Positions 26,916-37,097 of a stretch of DNA of 64,000 nt are shown here, one piece after another. The stretch spans positions 56,063,970-56,127,969 of the forward strand of contig NC_087062.1 of assembly GCF_963678635.1 (NCBI RefSeq). Direction: 5' to 3'. This DNA is from Symsagittifera roscoffensis. Lineage: Eukaryota > Xenacoelomorpha > Acoela > Convolutidae. The number at the start of each line of letters is the position of its first letter. Position 1 is the stretch's first letter. The position numbers and the translations under genes were made by a program. The notes under the pieces were generated by a model that was not told where the DNA came from, did not search any database, and was given only the letters and a program-made list of their open reading frames with translations.

Positions 26916-29900
26916 ATGGACAATTTCAACCTGGATGAATTGATGGACCTGGCAGAGGCATATGTAGGACCGATGGTAGATGCGATCTATCGTCGGCTGA
27001 TCGAACGAGACTTCGCTCTGGAGGACCCAGAGGTGGTCATGTTGCTGACCGCCCTGATTAACATCTTGGGGCACGACAACCGTGGGGACCGCCCCACGGA
27101 AGTCCTGTTGATGGCAGCATATGGAGAAAGAGGAGTACTAGACCGCCCGAACATGAGAGTGATGAGGTGGAGAAACGGGGCTCTCTCAGGGAGTGACTTG
27201 GCGAATGAGCCTGGATTGGGAAGTTCTAGGACCTACCAACCAGGTGAGATGCCTATGCCCTCCAAGCCCAAACCTGGGCTGACGAGAATGCATCGGGAGA
27301 TGAACAGCGAGGCGACCTCGTCTGGTTCACCACTGAGAGCAGCTGTGCCACCAAAAGGGGCGAAAGTAACACAGAAGGTTCAGACGAACCAAACCATACA
27401 AGATCTGGACGAGATGAACGATCAACTGAGGAGTACGAAGAAGGAGTTAGACGATATGACGAAGACCATGCTGGCGATGGAGGAAGACCGGGACATGTGG
27501 AGAAAGTTGTTTGAAGACTGCAACAAAAAGCAGGGTCAAGAGATCGAACGCTTAAGGCAGGAATACAAAGAGCGATCGGACCAGGTGGCGTTGACGACGT
27601 CCATTGAGAAAATGATACCTGCAAGGGATATTCCTCGTGGGCAGTCCCCGATGGAGCTCTTGACACCTCGAGAAATGAGTCAAACAACGGAGACACGGCT
27701 TCCAGCAGACACGAACCGAGTAACAATCCCGGATCCTAGTGACACCTTGGGTGATCCCGTCGTAGAACGGACAGTGAGAAAACTGATAGAGACAGCTGGA
27801 CGATTGGTCGCTAACAAGAATGCACCAGGTTCCGGGGTGACTGCACCCTATGGAACGATTGACGATACGGGCAGAGTACAACTCTCCCAGACAGTAATCA
27901 GACAAGGGATGAGTAACGTGACACCACTCATGGGGAACTCGAGAATCCCAGAGAGGAAAGTAAGGAAGATGCCAGCGAAGAAAGTGTCTCGTGTAATAGA
28001 CGTGCAGAAGAATAATCAATTGAAGTATAATTTCACGGGAGTTCCGGAGACAGATCCGAGAGCCTGCTTCAATCGAGCTACCTGGAGCCCGGCTGTGAAC
28101 CTGCAGCAACCACCACTCGGGACATCTCACCTGATATTGGGAGACAGCTTAGTCAGAGTGCTGTCGAATTTGAGGACCTCGTGGGTCACCACGGTGATGG
28201 CCTTTGGAGGCGCGACGATTGCCCAATTATATCGCATGGTGGAGCTGATGAATCCAGGGAAGATACCCAATGTGATGATCTTAGTTGGGACGAATGATAT
28301 CTCCAGAGGATCAGATGAGCAGGAAGCACTGTGGGAATCAATGATGGTGTGTTTGTTTACTACTCTCTGGCAGAAGTTCAATTGCGCGGTACTGACCGTT
28401 TGCAGTGTGCCTATGAATGCAAGAAGCTTGACAGCGGCAGGAAGAAGGCACAGGAAGAGACCGAGCAGAGGCTCATTGATGTGGTCGCGATCCATACCGT
28501 CTCCTTGGCATATGTACAAAGAAGAACTAATGAAGCTGGACCTACAGAGAGTGAGCTTCATCGAAGATGCAAGGAGGATGCTGAATGGAGCGACGCTATC
28601 CGTCAGCAGATTGTACTCGATAACCGGCGTAGACTGGTTGATAGCCGCTAGCATAAATTTCAGCTCCACGACGGCCTTGAGATTTGCCGACTTGGAGGGA
28701 CTGCCCTCCAACAACACAATAGGACCTGTGAATGCAAGACCGTTGCAAGATGTGAGATTGAACCATGATGAGAGGAATCGTGAAGAAAGGCCAGGAAGAT
28801 TCCTGACGGCGAGAGCGCCGATTGGACAACACGTGAAGATATTTAGGCAATTGACGACACCACCTGGTCATGTGAAGGAGAGAGTGTACCCAAAACTAGT
28901 GAACCAAGATGGTGATGCCCAGAGATATGGCGGATTGACAGCGATAAAGAAAGATGAGACCATCTTCGCCGCCTACGACAAAGCAGAGATGAGAAAGGCC
29001 AAAATCATGGTAGTAGCGAACTCAGAGTTCGTGTACACCTCTAAGTCTTTGTTTTGGCCGGACGTCATAATGCTGGCCGCAGTTGACCTAGACCTATTGC
29101 AATCAGTGTCATTGGCTATAGGGGTACAGAGGCAGACAGAGATGAACCCGATAACGATTGTGTTTGCTGGCATCAATGACCATCTACACAGTAGAGGTTT
29201 TCTGAGCAGGCTCAGAGATCCTGCAACAGCAGAAAACGCAGTATGGCCAGCGATAAAAGACATCCTGGAGTCAATGGGTGAAGTGGTAGACGCGACAAAG
29301 GAGGGATCATTCAACAAAGTGACATTGAGAGTAGTATTTGCGTTGTCTCCGGGATATGCATATCTCCCGGATGGACTGAAATTTGTGTATGCAATGGTAG
29401 CCTTACTTTCGGAGGGAAAATATGATGTGATCATATCAGCCCCGAATCGCATGATAGAAATGGAGAACCTGAGGCCACTTAAGGCTGAACTGCCTGCAGT
29501 ATGGTCAGATATCTCAAACGCGATGAGAGGGTTCAAGGACCACGCGCTACACATGTTGGTGTTGGACGAAGTGCTGGGGTTGGAACTGTCCAACTTCAGT
29601 CGGCAACTCAAACTGAAACCAGGAATAGATGACGACCATCGAGTGATCACGGCGATGTCCAACGACTTGTGGTTCCGAGCAATGGAAGTGGCGAGTGAAG
29701 ACACGAGAAGAAAGAATTCACTGGAGACAAGAGCTCATCTGGAAGCGATGGTGCTGAGAACCAAGCCGGAAGCAAACCAGTGGCTACACCTGAATCCGAG
29801 AGTAGTGGCATTGGGTGCAGATGCTTTTCAGCAAGGCCCAGTAATGATCACTAAGATACACGCCTACTTGTTGAAGGAGGTGAACCTGGCGGAAAATGCC

Positions 29901-30605
29901 GGAGAAAAGACAGCTGAGTTCGTGAACAGAATGTGTCAGATTACTCTGGAAACCTTCTGGACCCAGGAAGTGAAAGGACAGGAGGGATTTGAAAGGACAG
30001 ACAGCATGCTAGAAGGGTTGGGAGCCGGATGGACCGCGTCCTTCTTGGCAAAAGTCTACCCGAAAGTCTCGCACTACTTGATAAAGGAATTCCTCCAAGC
30101 GGTAGTGAAAGTATCGATAGTGGAATTAATAGCCCTGTTCGTGACATTTGGAGCGGAGAATTTCGTGAAAGGACCGGTGATACTGCTTACGGATGGAATA
30201 CAGAACCTGCGACTAGATGGACTTCTGACATTGATTGCAATAACCCACGGAAACTTGGGAGGACTGATGAAACTGGCACGTTGTCCAGAGCAGATGAAAG
30301 AGAGAGTGAGGAATCTGGATATGAAGAAATCCACAGACTCGTGGAACAAAATAAGAGACCTGAGACACACTCTTATCCAGTATCTCTTGCAGCAAAATCG
30401 CTTTGGAACCGGAGAAGACGAGACAATTGAAAGAGAGGAAGATGTTAGACGACATGTTGGAGGCATGCCGCTGTTAACAGATTTGAGCTTAGCTACGAGA
30501 ATCGATCCCTTGGCGCTGATCAGAGGAGTCACGGAGTTCGTGACAGTGATCTATGGACCAGCAGTCACCTTTGCGTTCCCTGACAATAAAAGTGGAAGCA
30601 TATAG
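26916..30605 (+). CDS. ORF2 of element B, N-terminal part with a truncated SGNH domain
   Basis: The start is the ATG before DNFNLDELMDLAEAYVGP. The frame runs 1,229 codons, then ends at a TAG because of one extra base near 30588. Order: helical N-terminus, Ser/Pro-rich linker, coiled coil (LDEMNDQLRSTKKELDDM, MWRKLFEDCNKKQGQEIERL), then an SGNH domain with block I LILGDSLVR and block III LVGTNDISRG. A 501-bp in-frame deletion joins ARSLTAAGRRH to RKRPSRGSLMWSR and removes the catalytic Asp-His block and about 100 further residues, so the domain cannot be active here. Element A keeps it. A second module follows (VVANSEFVYTSKSLF, VFAGINDHLHSRGFLSRL, VVFALSPGYAYLPDG) that looks like a diverged SGNH fold. 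Its cellular role is unknown. Confidence 0.85.
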   Translation: MDNFNLDELMDLAEAYVGPMVDAIYRRLIERDFALEDPEVVMLLTALINILGHDNRGDRPTEVLLMAAYGERGVLDRPNMRVMRWRNGALSGSDLANEPGLGSSRTYQPGEMPMPSKPKPGLTRMHREMNSEATSSGSPLRAAVPPKGAKVTQKVQTNQTIQDLDEMNDQLRSTKKELDDMTKTMLAMEEDRDMWRKLFEDCNKKQGQEIERLRQEYKERSDQVALTTSIEKMIPARDIPRGQSPMELLTPREMSQTTETRLPADTNRVTIPDPSDTLGDPVVERTVRKLIETAGRLVANKNAPGSGVTAPYGTIDDTGRVQLSQTVIRQGMSNVTPLMGNSRIPERKVRKMPAKKVSRVIDVQKNNQLKYNFTGVPETDPRACFNRATWSPAVNLQQPPLGTSHLILGDSLVRVLSNLRTSWVTTVMAFGGATIAQLYRMVELMNPGKIPNVMILVGTNDISRGSDEQEALWESMMVCLFTTLWQKFNCAVLTVCSVPMNARSLTAAGRRHRKRPSRGSLMWSRSIPSPWHMYKEELMKLDLQRVSFIEDARRMLNGATLSVSRLYSITGVDWLIAASINFSSTTALRFADLEGLPSNNTIGPVNARPLQDVRLNHDERNREERPGRFLTARAPIGQHVKIFRQLTTPPGHVKERVYPKLVNQDGDAQRYGGLTAIKKDETIFAAYDKAEMRKAKIMVVANSEFVYTSKSLFWPDVIMLAAVDLDLLQSVSLAIGVQRQTEMNPITIVFAGINDHLHSRGFLSRLRDPATAENAVWPAIKDILESMGEVVDATKEGSFNKVTLRVVFALSPGYAYLPDGLKFVYAMVALLSEGKYDVIISAPNRMIEMENLRPLKAELPAVWSDISNAMRGFKDHALHMLVLDEVLGLELSNFSRQLKLKPGIDDDHRVITAMSNDLWFRAMEVASEDTRRKNSLETRAHLEAMVLRTKPEANQWLHLNPRVVALGADAFQQGPVMITKIHAYLLKEVNLAENAGEKTAEFVNRMCQITLETFWTQEVKGQEGFERTDSMLEGLGAGWTASFLAKVYPKVSHYLIKEFLQAVVKVSIVELIALFVTFGAENFVKGPVILLTDGIQNLRLDGLLTLIAITHGNLGGLMKLARCPEQMKERVRNLDMKKSTDSWNKIRDLRHTLIQYLLQQNRFGTGEDETIEREEDVRRHVGGMPLLTDLSLATRIDPLALIRGVTEFVTVIYGPAVTFAFPDNKSGSI

Positions 30606-33600
30606 GAGGTCGGTGTTGCACCTGAACCTCATATCGGCAGTGGACGGTAGTACACTGAACTGGTGTGAGCAGCACGCATTGCGAGAGCTCATGAGTGAAG
30701 ATCTGTTATTTGCGAAAATATCGGAGCCAGAGATGACAGTCATCAATTTTGACGATCACTTCTGTGACCGCATGGGAGAAGTAGAAAGAGGGCACATCGA
30801 GGTGTTTCCAAAGCTTTGGAATCTGAGGCCCTATGACAAAACGAATGGTGAAATGACCAGAGTGCCTCGTCTCACAGCAGCGTATCACAAGGTGAGAGAA
30901 GAGACGAAGGACTGGGGCGATTACAAGAAGCTACCCGAAGCAATCCCTGAATTCCCTCTGATAAGAAGGATGTTGCTCGGAGCAGTCTCCGTAGTACAAA
31001 CTCCTAGGTTGAGAGCATTCGAAACCAATGAAAGGAGAGTAGGGAATTTCTCGGCGACGATGGATCCATACTTCGTGGGGAGAAATGCCGCCGTGTTACA
31101 GTACACACGATTTGCGTACACGGATCAAGCGACGAGAAGGCGAATAAGCAACGCTGCTACTCCCAAGCCTGAAGGATTTGATGAGGAATGGAGGGGACTA
31201 GGCTTAGCTCCAATGAAGATGAGAGGCAGGACCGAATTGCCTGAAGCCTCATTAATCCTGACCAGTGTGAGGAAAGAGATGAAAGTTGCGGGAATATTGC
31301 AGACGAGAATTTTCCTAGCACCCTTCGGCTGCGAAGAAATCAAAGTGGTCCATGGAGAAGAGGAAGATAAGTCGGCCGGTACATTGCTCATACCGAGATT
31401 CCAGGAAGAAGCCGACAAAGACGAACAAGGACCATCGAACTCGAATAGGGACAAGTCAGAAGGAGATGACGGACAGGGTGGAAACCGTCAGACTGAAGAA
31501 CCCATGCAACAAGATCAAGCTGGTGGGGAGGACGACAGGGCATCGACAGGAGGAACATCCAGCCTGGATTTCAATATCTTCAGTGATCTTGAGAATAATG
31601 CAGACACGTTGGAAACGACTGAGCCAGCGGATGAAGGCATCTCGACACTGGAACCTCCGTCAGCCTTTGAGGAGATGAAACGGAATTTGCCGGAGAGCAG
31701 CTCTCCTGGCAATACAAGAAATAACGATCAGAGAATCCTCATGGAATCACCTCGGAGGAGAAGAATAGAGGCCTCAGCCAGAGTACCTTTCTTGGGAACG
31801 CTACCCGAAGAAGAATGGGAAGTACATCACCGAGACCACGAGAGTAGGACGGGATGTAAGCTGGACAGAGTGGCGTTCATGGAAGAAGTCTGGACTGTGA
31901 TTCAGAGCTATGGGACCCAGTCCATTCTCAAAACAGGTCTCAATCAACCCTTGATGAGAGAAGTACTTGACAAGCTTGATGAGTGTGAAGGGAGACTGAG
32001 TGAGTTATTGATCGACTCAGCCACTGATGAGAGTGAAGCGAATTCTCCCATCAAGATGACACCGCAGGACAATGAAGGAGAGGTGGTGTACCTGTCAAGG
32101 ACCAGGAGAGGAACGATGCGATCAAAAATGGTGATTGATAAAATCAATGCGATGAAAATGAAGTTAGGCAGCAGAGTGATGCCGAGGAGAATTGGAAAGA
32201 CGAAAGTGGATTCAGAAATATCGATGAAAGCTGGTAACTCAGCGAAAAGGAAGCGAGTCGAAGAAGTTATGGATTTGGGGCAAGGTGATTATCAATTGTC
32301 CGGCACAGATAGAATATTAACTGATATAGCGATGATGCCACCCATTCTCATGGCAGGGATAAAGTCAACCGGTTATAAGTCCAAAAGGAGTGACCGCACT
32401 CTGACTGGAGCAACTTTAGAAATGGAAATACTCAGTCAATGTGGAGAGAGTAAAATGAGGGACTTCAAACCATCTCCCATGAATCATGGAAAAGGAAGTG
32501 TTGCAGGACAACTGACACCAGTGGAATACAACCGACTAACAGTGTCGGAGACAGTGTCGATAGATGAACCCACCGGTGGATACATGGAGATGTTGGAATA
32601 CCGGAACTCGGCTAGAGGGTATGTAATGGCCCTGGAAGACGAAAAAGCCATGGAGGGTTATCTGGAAATGATGTTGCAAGGCACCACCCTCAAGCAGAAG
32701 GCGTATGGAACTTTGGCGTCGTCTGACGTAGAGGCGGAGACGATCGAGCAGTTAGTGAGCCTTCCATGGAAAGCAGTAGTATTGAGGTATTTCGAAGAAG
32801 AAATGAGGACTACGCCAAGAATACATGCTCTCGTGGCAGTACCTTACGTAAGGACAGAATTACAACTCAGGCTCGCCTGGTGCATGATGGGACTGACTCG
32901 CGAAGAATATGATTCAGAAGAAAGGAAGAGATCAAAGGAGGAAAAAGTTTTCCTTATGACGAATCTGAGGGATCTGATAGTCCAGGAGGGAGCAGCAGTA
33001 GCGTGTGCAAAGCGGAGAGACGCTCTCTGTTTCATTCGATTCCTGATAGAGCAGATTTCAGTACCTGCATTAAGCACTTGTGTTAAAATGTTGAAGGAAG
33101 GCGATGAGCGAACGAAAGCCACGTTCTTACTAGCAATGCTGGATATGCAGCAAAGTAAACCGATGAGGGTGAACATGAAAGAACCTGAAGAATTGGAACC
33201 CATGAAAAAGATAGACGAGATCAGGAGATTCTCAAACAAGGAGTTGAGGCTCACTAAAGAATCTATGGGAGCATTGCCGAAATCCAGTGAATACTGTGGA
33301 CCGATCAAGAAGAAGTCATATAGCTATGTGTCCGGGATTATAGGGATAGCATACAATCCTTTCCTGAGTGAAGACATACGCGATTGCTTCTTTGATTATG
33401 AGCAGGCGGTGTTACTAAGATTCTGGATGTCCAGAATTGTGACGACTAAGAGCGTTAACAATCCACAGGCCAAATTGGGATTGGTCTTGGAAGAAGAGGT
33501 GACTGCACCTTCAGTACCAAAATCCGACAAGAGAGTGGAATTTGGGTTGGGATTCTCAGATGAATTACTGAGAACGAGCTTGATGGCAGTGTGGGAATTG

Positions 33601-35358
33601 ATGAAGCCATCATGGTGTCCTAGTCCCAACGCTGACTCAATATTACGGGCGACACAAGACATACAGAGGGAACTGAATGCGGACTGTAACCTGCGTGACC
33701 TCAACATCATATATAATGTGATGATAACAGCCTCTAAGAGCAACGGAGAAGATAAAGTGGAGTTGCCTGGCTGGGGACCGGAAGACTGGGTCAAACCTGG
33801 TAGCTGTCTGGCGGAAGTCTGTGGACTAGAGGGTCACGTTTGTGGAAGTCTAGACTGTGTGAAAACCCTGGAGAAACAACACAAGCAGTTGACAGTATTG
33901 TTTGGAAATGTAGTGATGAAAGCAAGAACGGAAACGGAACTGATAGCAGATTGCCATGGAGGAACCGATGTGAATCTAGTGACAGCACTAGGATTCTACA
34001 GCATGTTTGGTTCTTTAGAGTCACTATTGAATCTAGAACAGAAACATGAGATGGTCACAGCCATCAGCGTAGAAGTATTCCCAGGAGTTCTGCAGACTGA
34101 GCAGAAGTATATAGGAAAATGGAGGGAAGCAATCGAAACAGAGATGAACATCAGACACAGCGAAACTTATTGTAGACCATCAGGAGCACGATATTTGGTG
34201 GGTTCAACGTTGGCTCCAATATGCAAGAGCAGATACCCTGTACATTTCGTGGCTGTGGACGTGAAGAGTACAAGAACGATCGTGGATCAAGCTTTCTCAG
34301 TGCCAAAGTGCGTGAGATTGGCGAGAATGTCTGAAAAGTCTTACGAGTTACTATGTAAGATGTTCTCAGCAGTTCCAGAGAGAACCAAAGAGGAGTTGGA
34401 GTCAATACTAGGAAAGAAGTTCATGGGATATGTGAGCGGGAACTTCAGTGACTTTGAAAAACAGAAACAGAGAGGATCAACTGTCACATATTACAATGCA
34501 GTAGATGAGAATGATGAAATCCACCGAGTGATGATGGAAGTGGAACCATTGCTGGAAGCTTCAGGAAAACGCAATTGGAGGAGCATCATGTTGACACATG
34601 ACGAGTTTCCTTGCCACTGCTTGCTGCAGACCTGGTGGTATCCCAAGCGTAGTAATTTGGTGTTGATCTGGGACTCTGGAGAGCTGCTCTCCATGGGTTT
34701 ACCAGATTCATCACAGCCCATAACAATAGTGATAGTGGGAGTTATGATGGCGATACGATGGCTGGAAGCTCATGTGAGAGAAAATAATAGACAGGAGGCA
34801 CCGACGAGAGAACAATTGCAGAAATTAGATTGTCTAAAAGATTTAGATCTTTTTGAGACAATGTGCAAAGTTCTAAACATTCCGATGGAAGTGAAGAAGA
34901 TATGGGCAAGAAAACGATTGATGCCATGGTTCAGAGCTAACATGACTGCATGGTTGTACGAGTATGCGAAAAAGCATATGTCGAAACATGGCAGAGTGTA
35001 CAGTGAATATCAGCTGGACATTGGGGCAGGAGCTTTCAAGCGAGCTTTCGTGACCCATCGGAATGCAGTGACCACCGCTGTGAAAAGAATTTCCAGGACG
35101 AGCGAGCGTAGTGGAAATGAGAAGGCAGAGATGCTGAAAGAAGATTTGGAGAGAAACGTGACGTTGTGTCTCCACAACAGCTTCTGTAGAAACAGAGAAT
35201 CAAACGTGGATCCCCTACCTTGCTGTAAACAGAGGGTGGAAGAGCAGAAGTGTTGGAGGACGGCTTCCAACAGCGTCAGGATAGTCAATGACGTGCTACA
35301 AGACACGGAAACCGAGAGTGCGGAGTCAGTGTCACAGGAGGAGGAAATGGAGCATTGA
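30553..35358 (+). CDS. ORF2 of element B, C-terminal part (1,600 codons), function unknown
   Basis: This is the continuation of ORF2 after the extra base near 30588. The native register begins around VEAYRRSVLHLNLISAVDGS; the first 11 or so residues are only frame overlap. Landmarks are LNWCEQHALRELM, an acidic low-complexity stretch (EEEDKSAGT, QDQAGGEDDRAST), a basic region (KLGSRVMPRRIGKTK), LMTNLRDLIVQEGAAVACAKRRDAL, CFFDYEQAVLLRFWMSR, WGPEDWVKPGSCLAEVCGLEGHVCGSLDC, HDEFPCHCLLQTWWYPKR and a Cys-rich tail ending EEEMEH. There is no signal peptide. ITIVIVGVMMAIRWL is the only markedly hydrophobic stretch. I recognise no family. Conservation with A over long stretches shows the protein was under constraint. 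Confidence 0.85.
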   Translation: MDQQSPLRSLTIKVEAYRRSVLHLNLISAVDGSTLNWCEQHALRELMSEDLLFAKISEPEMTVINFDDHFCDRMGEVERGHIEVFPKLWNLRPYDKTNGEMTRVPRLTAAYHKVREETKDWGDYKKLPEAIPEFPLIRRMLLGAVSVVQTPRLRAFETNERRVGNFSATMDPYFVGRNAAVLQYTRFAYTDQATRRRISNAATPKPEGFDEEWRGLGLAPMKMRGRTELPEASLILTSVRKEMKVAGILQTRIFLAPFGCEEIKVVHGEEEDKSAGTLLIPRFQEEADKDEQGPSNSNRDKSEGDDGQGGNRQTEEPMQQDQAGGEDDRASTGGTSSLDFNIFSDLENNADTLETTEPADEGISTLEPPSAFEEMKRNLPESSSPGNTRNNDQRILMESPRRRRIEASARVPFLGTLPEEEWEVHHRDHESRTGCKLDRVAFMEEVWTVIQSYGTQSILKTGLNQPLMREVLDKLDECEGRLSELLIDSATDESEANSPIKMTPQDNEGEVVYLSRTRRGTMRSKMVIDKINAMKMKLGSRVMPRRIGKTKVDSEISMKAGNSAKRKRVEEVMDLGQGDYQLSGTDRILTDIAMMPPILMAGIKSTGYKSKRSDRTLTGATLEMEILSQCGESKMRDFKPSPMNHGKGSVAGQLTPVEYNRLTVSETVSIDEPTGGYMEMLEYRNSARGYVMALEDEKAMEGYLEMMLQGTTLKQKAYGTLASSDVEAETIEQLVSLPWKAVVLRYFEEEMRTTPRIHALVAVPYVRTELQLRLAWCMMGLTREEYDSEERKRSKEEKVFLMTNLRDLIVQEGAAVACAKRRDALCFIRFLIEQISVPALSTCVKMLKEGDERTKATFLLAMLDMQQSKPMRVNMKEPEELEPMKKIDEIRRFSNKELRLTKESMGALPKSSEYCGPIKKKSYSYVSGIIGIAYNPFLSEDIRDCFFDYEQAVLLRFWMSRIVTTKSVNNPQAKLGLVLEEEVTAPSVPKSDKRVEFGLGFSDELLRTSLMAVWELMKPSWCPSPNADSILRATQDIQRELNADCNLRDLNIIYNVMITASKSNGEDKVELPGWGPEDWVKPGSCLAEVCGLEGHVCGSLDCVKTLEKQHKQLTVLFGNVVMKARTETELIADCHGGTDVNLVTALGFYSMFGSLESLLNLEQKHEMVTAISVEVFPGVLQTEQKYIGKWREAIETEMNIRHSETYCRPSGARYLVGSTLAPICKSRYPVHFVAVDVKSTRTIVDQAFSVPKCVRLARMSEKSYELLCKMFSAVPERTKEELESILGKKFMGYVSGNFSDFEKQKQRGSTVTYYNAVDENDEIHRVMMEVEPLLEASGKRNWRSIMLTHDEFPCHCLLQTWWYPKRSNLVLIWDSGELLSMGLPDSSQPITIVIVGVMMAIRWLEAHVRENNRQEAPTREQLQKLDCLKDLDLFETMCKVLNIPMEVKKIWARKRLMPWFRANMTAWLYEYAKKHMSKHGRVYSEYQLDIGAGAFKRAFVTHRNAVTTAVKRISRTSERSGNEKAEMLKEDLERNVTLCLHNSFCRNRESNVDPLPCCKQRVEEQKCWRTASNSVRIVNDVLQDTETESAESVSQEEEMEH

Positions 35359-36177
35359 CGAATGGTCGAGAAAACAAGAGGCAGCAAGAAAGAAAATTAG
35401 AAGAATTTAGAAGTTTTAGAACTTCTAAACGACGAAAAAAGAAGAGAACAAAGGGATGATGAAGAAACGTTAAAACTCAGAATTGTTTTATGTGTGTGAA
35501 AAACTCAATTGAGAAACCAAGCAACCAAGTTGTAATTGAAAACTGAAACATTTAGTTGAGTTTGGAAATTGTTGCATTTATAAATTTGCATTTTGGTTTT
35601 AGTTGAAGTGGCTTTAGAGACACTCACTTATTATTTATTTAGAAAGGCTTGAGGGAAGAGTATATTTAAATATTCCAGCCTGCATGATTGTTTTTAATCA
35701 CTTAGGAAGACTGATCACTTTGTGGTGACATGAAAAACTTGAGTAACTTCTTGAGAAGGGAGGTTGTTGCATTGTTCTTTCTAACCACAAGGTCTCTTGG
35801 TTTTAATATTCAGGACAATAAACAAGCAAGATTTCCGAAGGGAAGGAGCATAGTAGGATAATTTTAGCTTGTTGGTTGGCAGGACTGTCCTGCAAGCCAA
35901 CACCTTTTAAATCTAGGAGAAAAAGTTTCAATCGGGACATTGACACTGGAAGTCAGAAAATATGTTTTATCTTAAGTCATATCCTCAATGTGCAGATTAA
36001 TGAAACAATTTGAAGGCTATAGTGATGTAGTATGATGCCATTTATATTCTGCAGTGAGTCGATGTGACGTAGATAAAAGTAATTTCGTGCATTTTGTAAA
36101 TTCTGTTCGATGACACTGTAACCATTTAGAACATTGCGCGATTCAATGAGGACATTGACCGGACTGTCCGGGGAGTA
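35359..36177 (+). other. 3' untranslated region of element B
   Basis: This is non-coding and collinear with A 10772-11589. It keeps TTTAGAAG with CTTCTAAA at about 35405-35428 and a second hairpin at 35871-35901, a 12-14 bp stem around GCAGG-ACTGT-CCTGC whose sequence is identical in A. It ends with the polypurine-like CCGGGGAGTA before the LTR. Confidence 0.6.
36164..36177 (+). promoter_or_regulatory. Candidate polypurine tract before the 3' LTR of element B
   Basis: CTGTCCGGGGAGTA ends directly at the first base of the 3' LTR. The purine run GGGGAG is short for a polypurine tract but is in the right place, and A has TTTCCGGGGAGTA at the same site. Near-identical 12-mers occur four times inside the coding part of B. 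Confidence 0.45.
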
Positions 36178-37097
36178 TGTGACATTCGACCAGAATGGCC
36201 AAAATGCAATTTATGCAGGATTCGAATTTTGAGCAGTAAGCCTTCCGAGTTGATGATTTCGAAGGATTAGCGACGTTATTGGAACGTTTAGCCAAACGGT
36301 GAGGGCTAGAATATTCTAGTATTTTAAATTTTCAAAAATTCGAATGATGACGTCACATTTCTGAGAAATGCTGAAACGGCCATTTTAACAAAAAGCGAGT
36401 GAAAAACAGAACAACTTTTATCTGCGATTGCGAACAGTACGAAAATCGAGATTGGAGAACGACAACGAACTACAGAATAGCAGAGAACGTTCCGAGTTGC
36501 AACTATTGTGCTGCTACAATAGTTGCAAGGCCGTTGCCAACAACGGTGAAGGGTGAGAACCAGCCTTCCGGATTAGCAAGAAATCAAGAGTAAGGAGCTT
36601 GATTCAGCGGATTCAAGAATCCGGAAGGGTCTCGGGACGGAAACTTTTATTAACTCACATAAACTTTTAGCATCCTGTCATGTCCTGACTTGAATTTAAC
36701 TGATATTTTGATTAGTTTTGACAAGGATGAGGTGCTAGGAGTTGGGGGAAAGGGTTGATCCATCTTCGATGGAGATGATGATTTTTATCTACTGAACAAA
36801 AACAATAGTAATATGATAAGTAGTAGCCCTGTTTTTAGGAGTGACCTCGTGGTCTGGGGATACTGAGACCCAGCCATGAGCTCACTATTTTTGCATGTAA
36901 TTCAGTTAATTTGAGCGTTCTGGTCGAAGCCGGAGAGCAGTAACGTTTTTGTCGACCCGATGTAAGAAAGACCACCGAAAAGTACTGGCTTGGTAGAGAC
37001 GGTGAGAAACATGCAAAGCTCTGTTTAGACGCTAGCCAGTCGTCTTAAGACTTAGTTTTGTTATCCGTCGATATGTATCTTCCGGGCGAATGTTACA
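36178..37097 (+). repeat. 3' LTR of element B
   Basis: This 920-bp copy has the same ends as the 5' LTR (TGTGACATTCG and CGAATGTTACA). I found one difference from the 5' copy (37006). Its hairpins lie at 36497-36528, 36531-36546, 36564-36628 and 36841-36885. The sequence that follows (CTGCTTCTG) does not repeat the bases before the 5' LTR. Confidence 0.95.

Larger units (their letters stand above)
12968..37097 (+). mobile_element. Element B: full-length giant Ty3/gypsy retrotransposon (about 24.1 kb)
   Basis: The element is bounded by two 920-bp LTRs. Order inside is leader (13888-16910), gag, protease, reverse transcriptase, RNase H, integrase and macro domain in one frame (16911-26517), a gap of about 400 bp, giant ORF2 (26916-35358), and 3' UTR. 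RNase H comes before integrase, which is the Ty3/gypsy order. At 24 kb it is several times longer than typical members. Lesions are a TAA at 18969-18971, a TGA at 20562-20564, an extra base in integrase near 24699, a 501-bp in-frame deletion in the SGNH domain at about 28452, and an extra base near 30588. The flanks (TTAATG before, CTGCTT after) do not form a target-site duplication. Confidence 0.93.

Noticed and set aside
26916-35358. ORF2 as a retroviral Env glycoprotein
   Set aside because: Its position suits env, but there is no signal peptide, furin-type cleavage context, fusion peptide or clear C-terminal membrane anchor, and it contains SGNH-like domains.
36399-36593. 64-residue frame in both B LTRs as a gene
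   Set aside because: It is open in the LTR pair only because the LTRs are nearly identical; the matching region of the A LTR does not keep it, and it overlaps the hairpin cluster.
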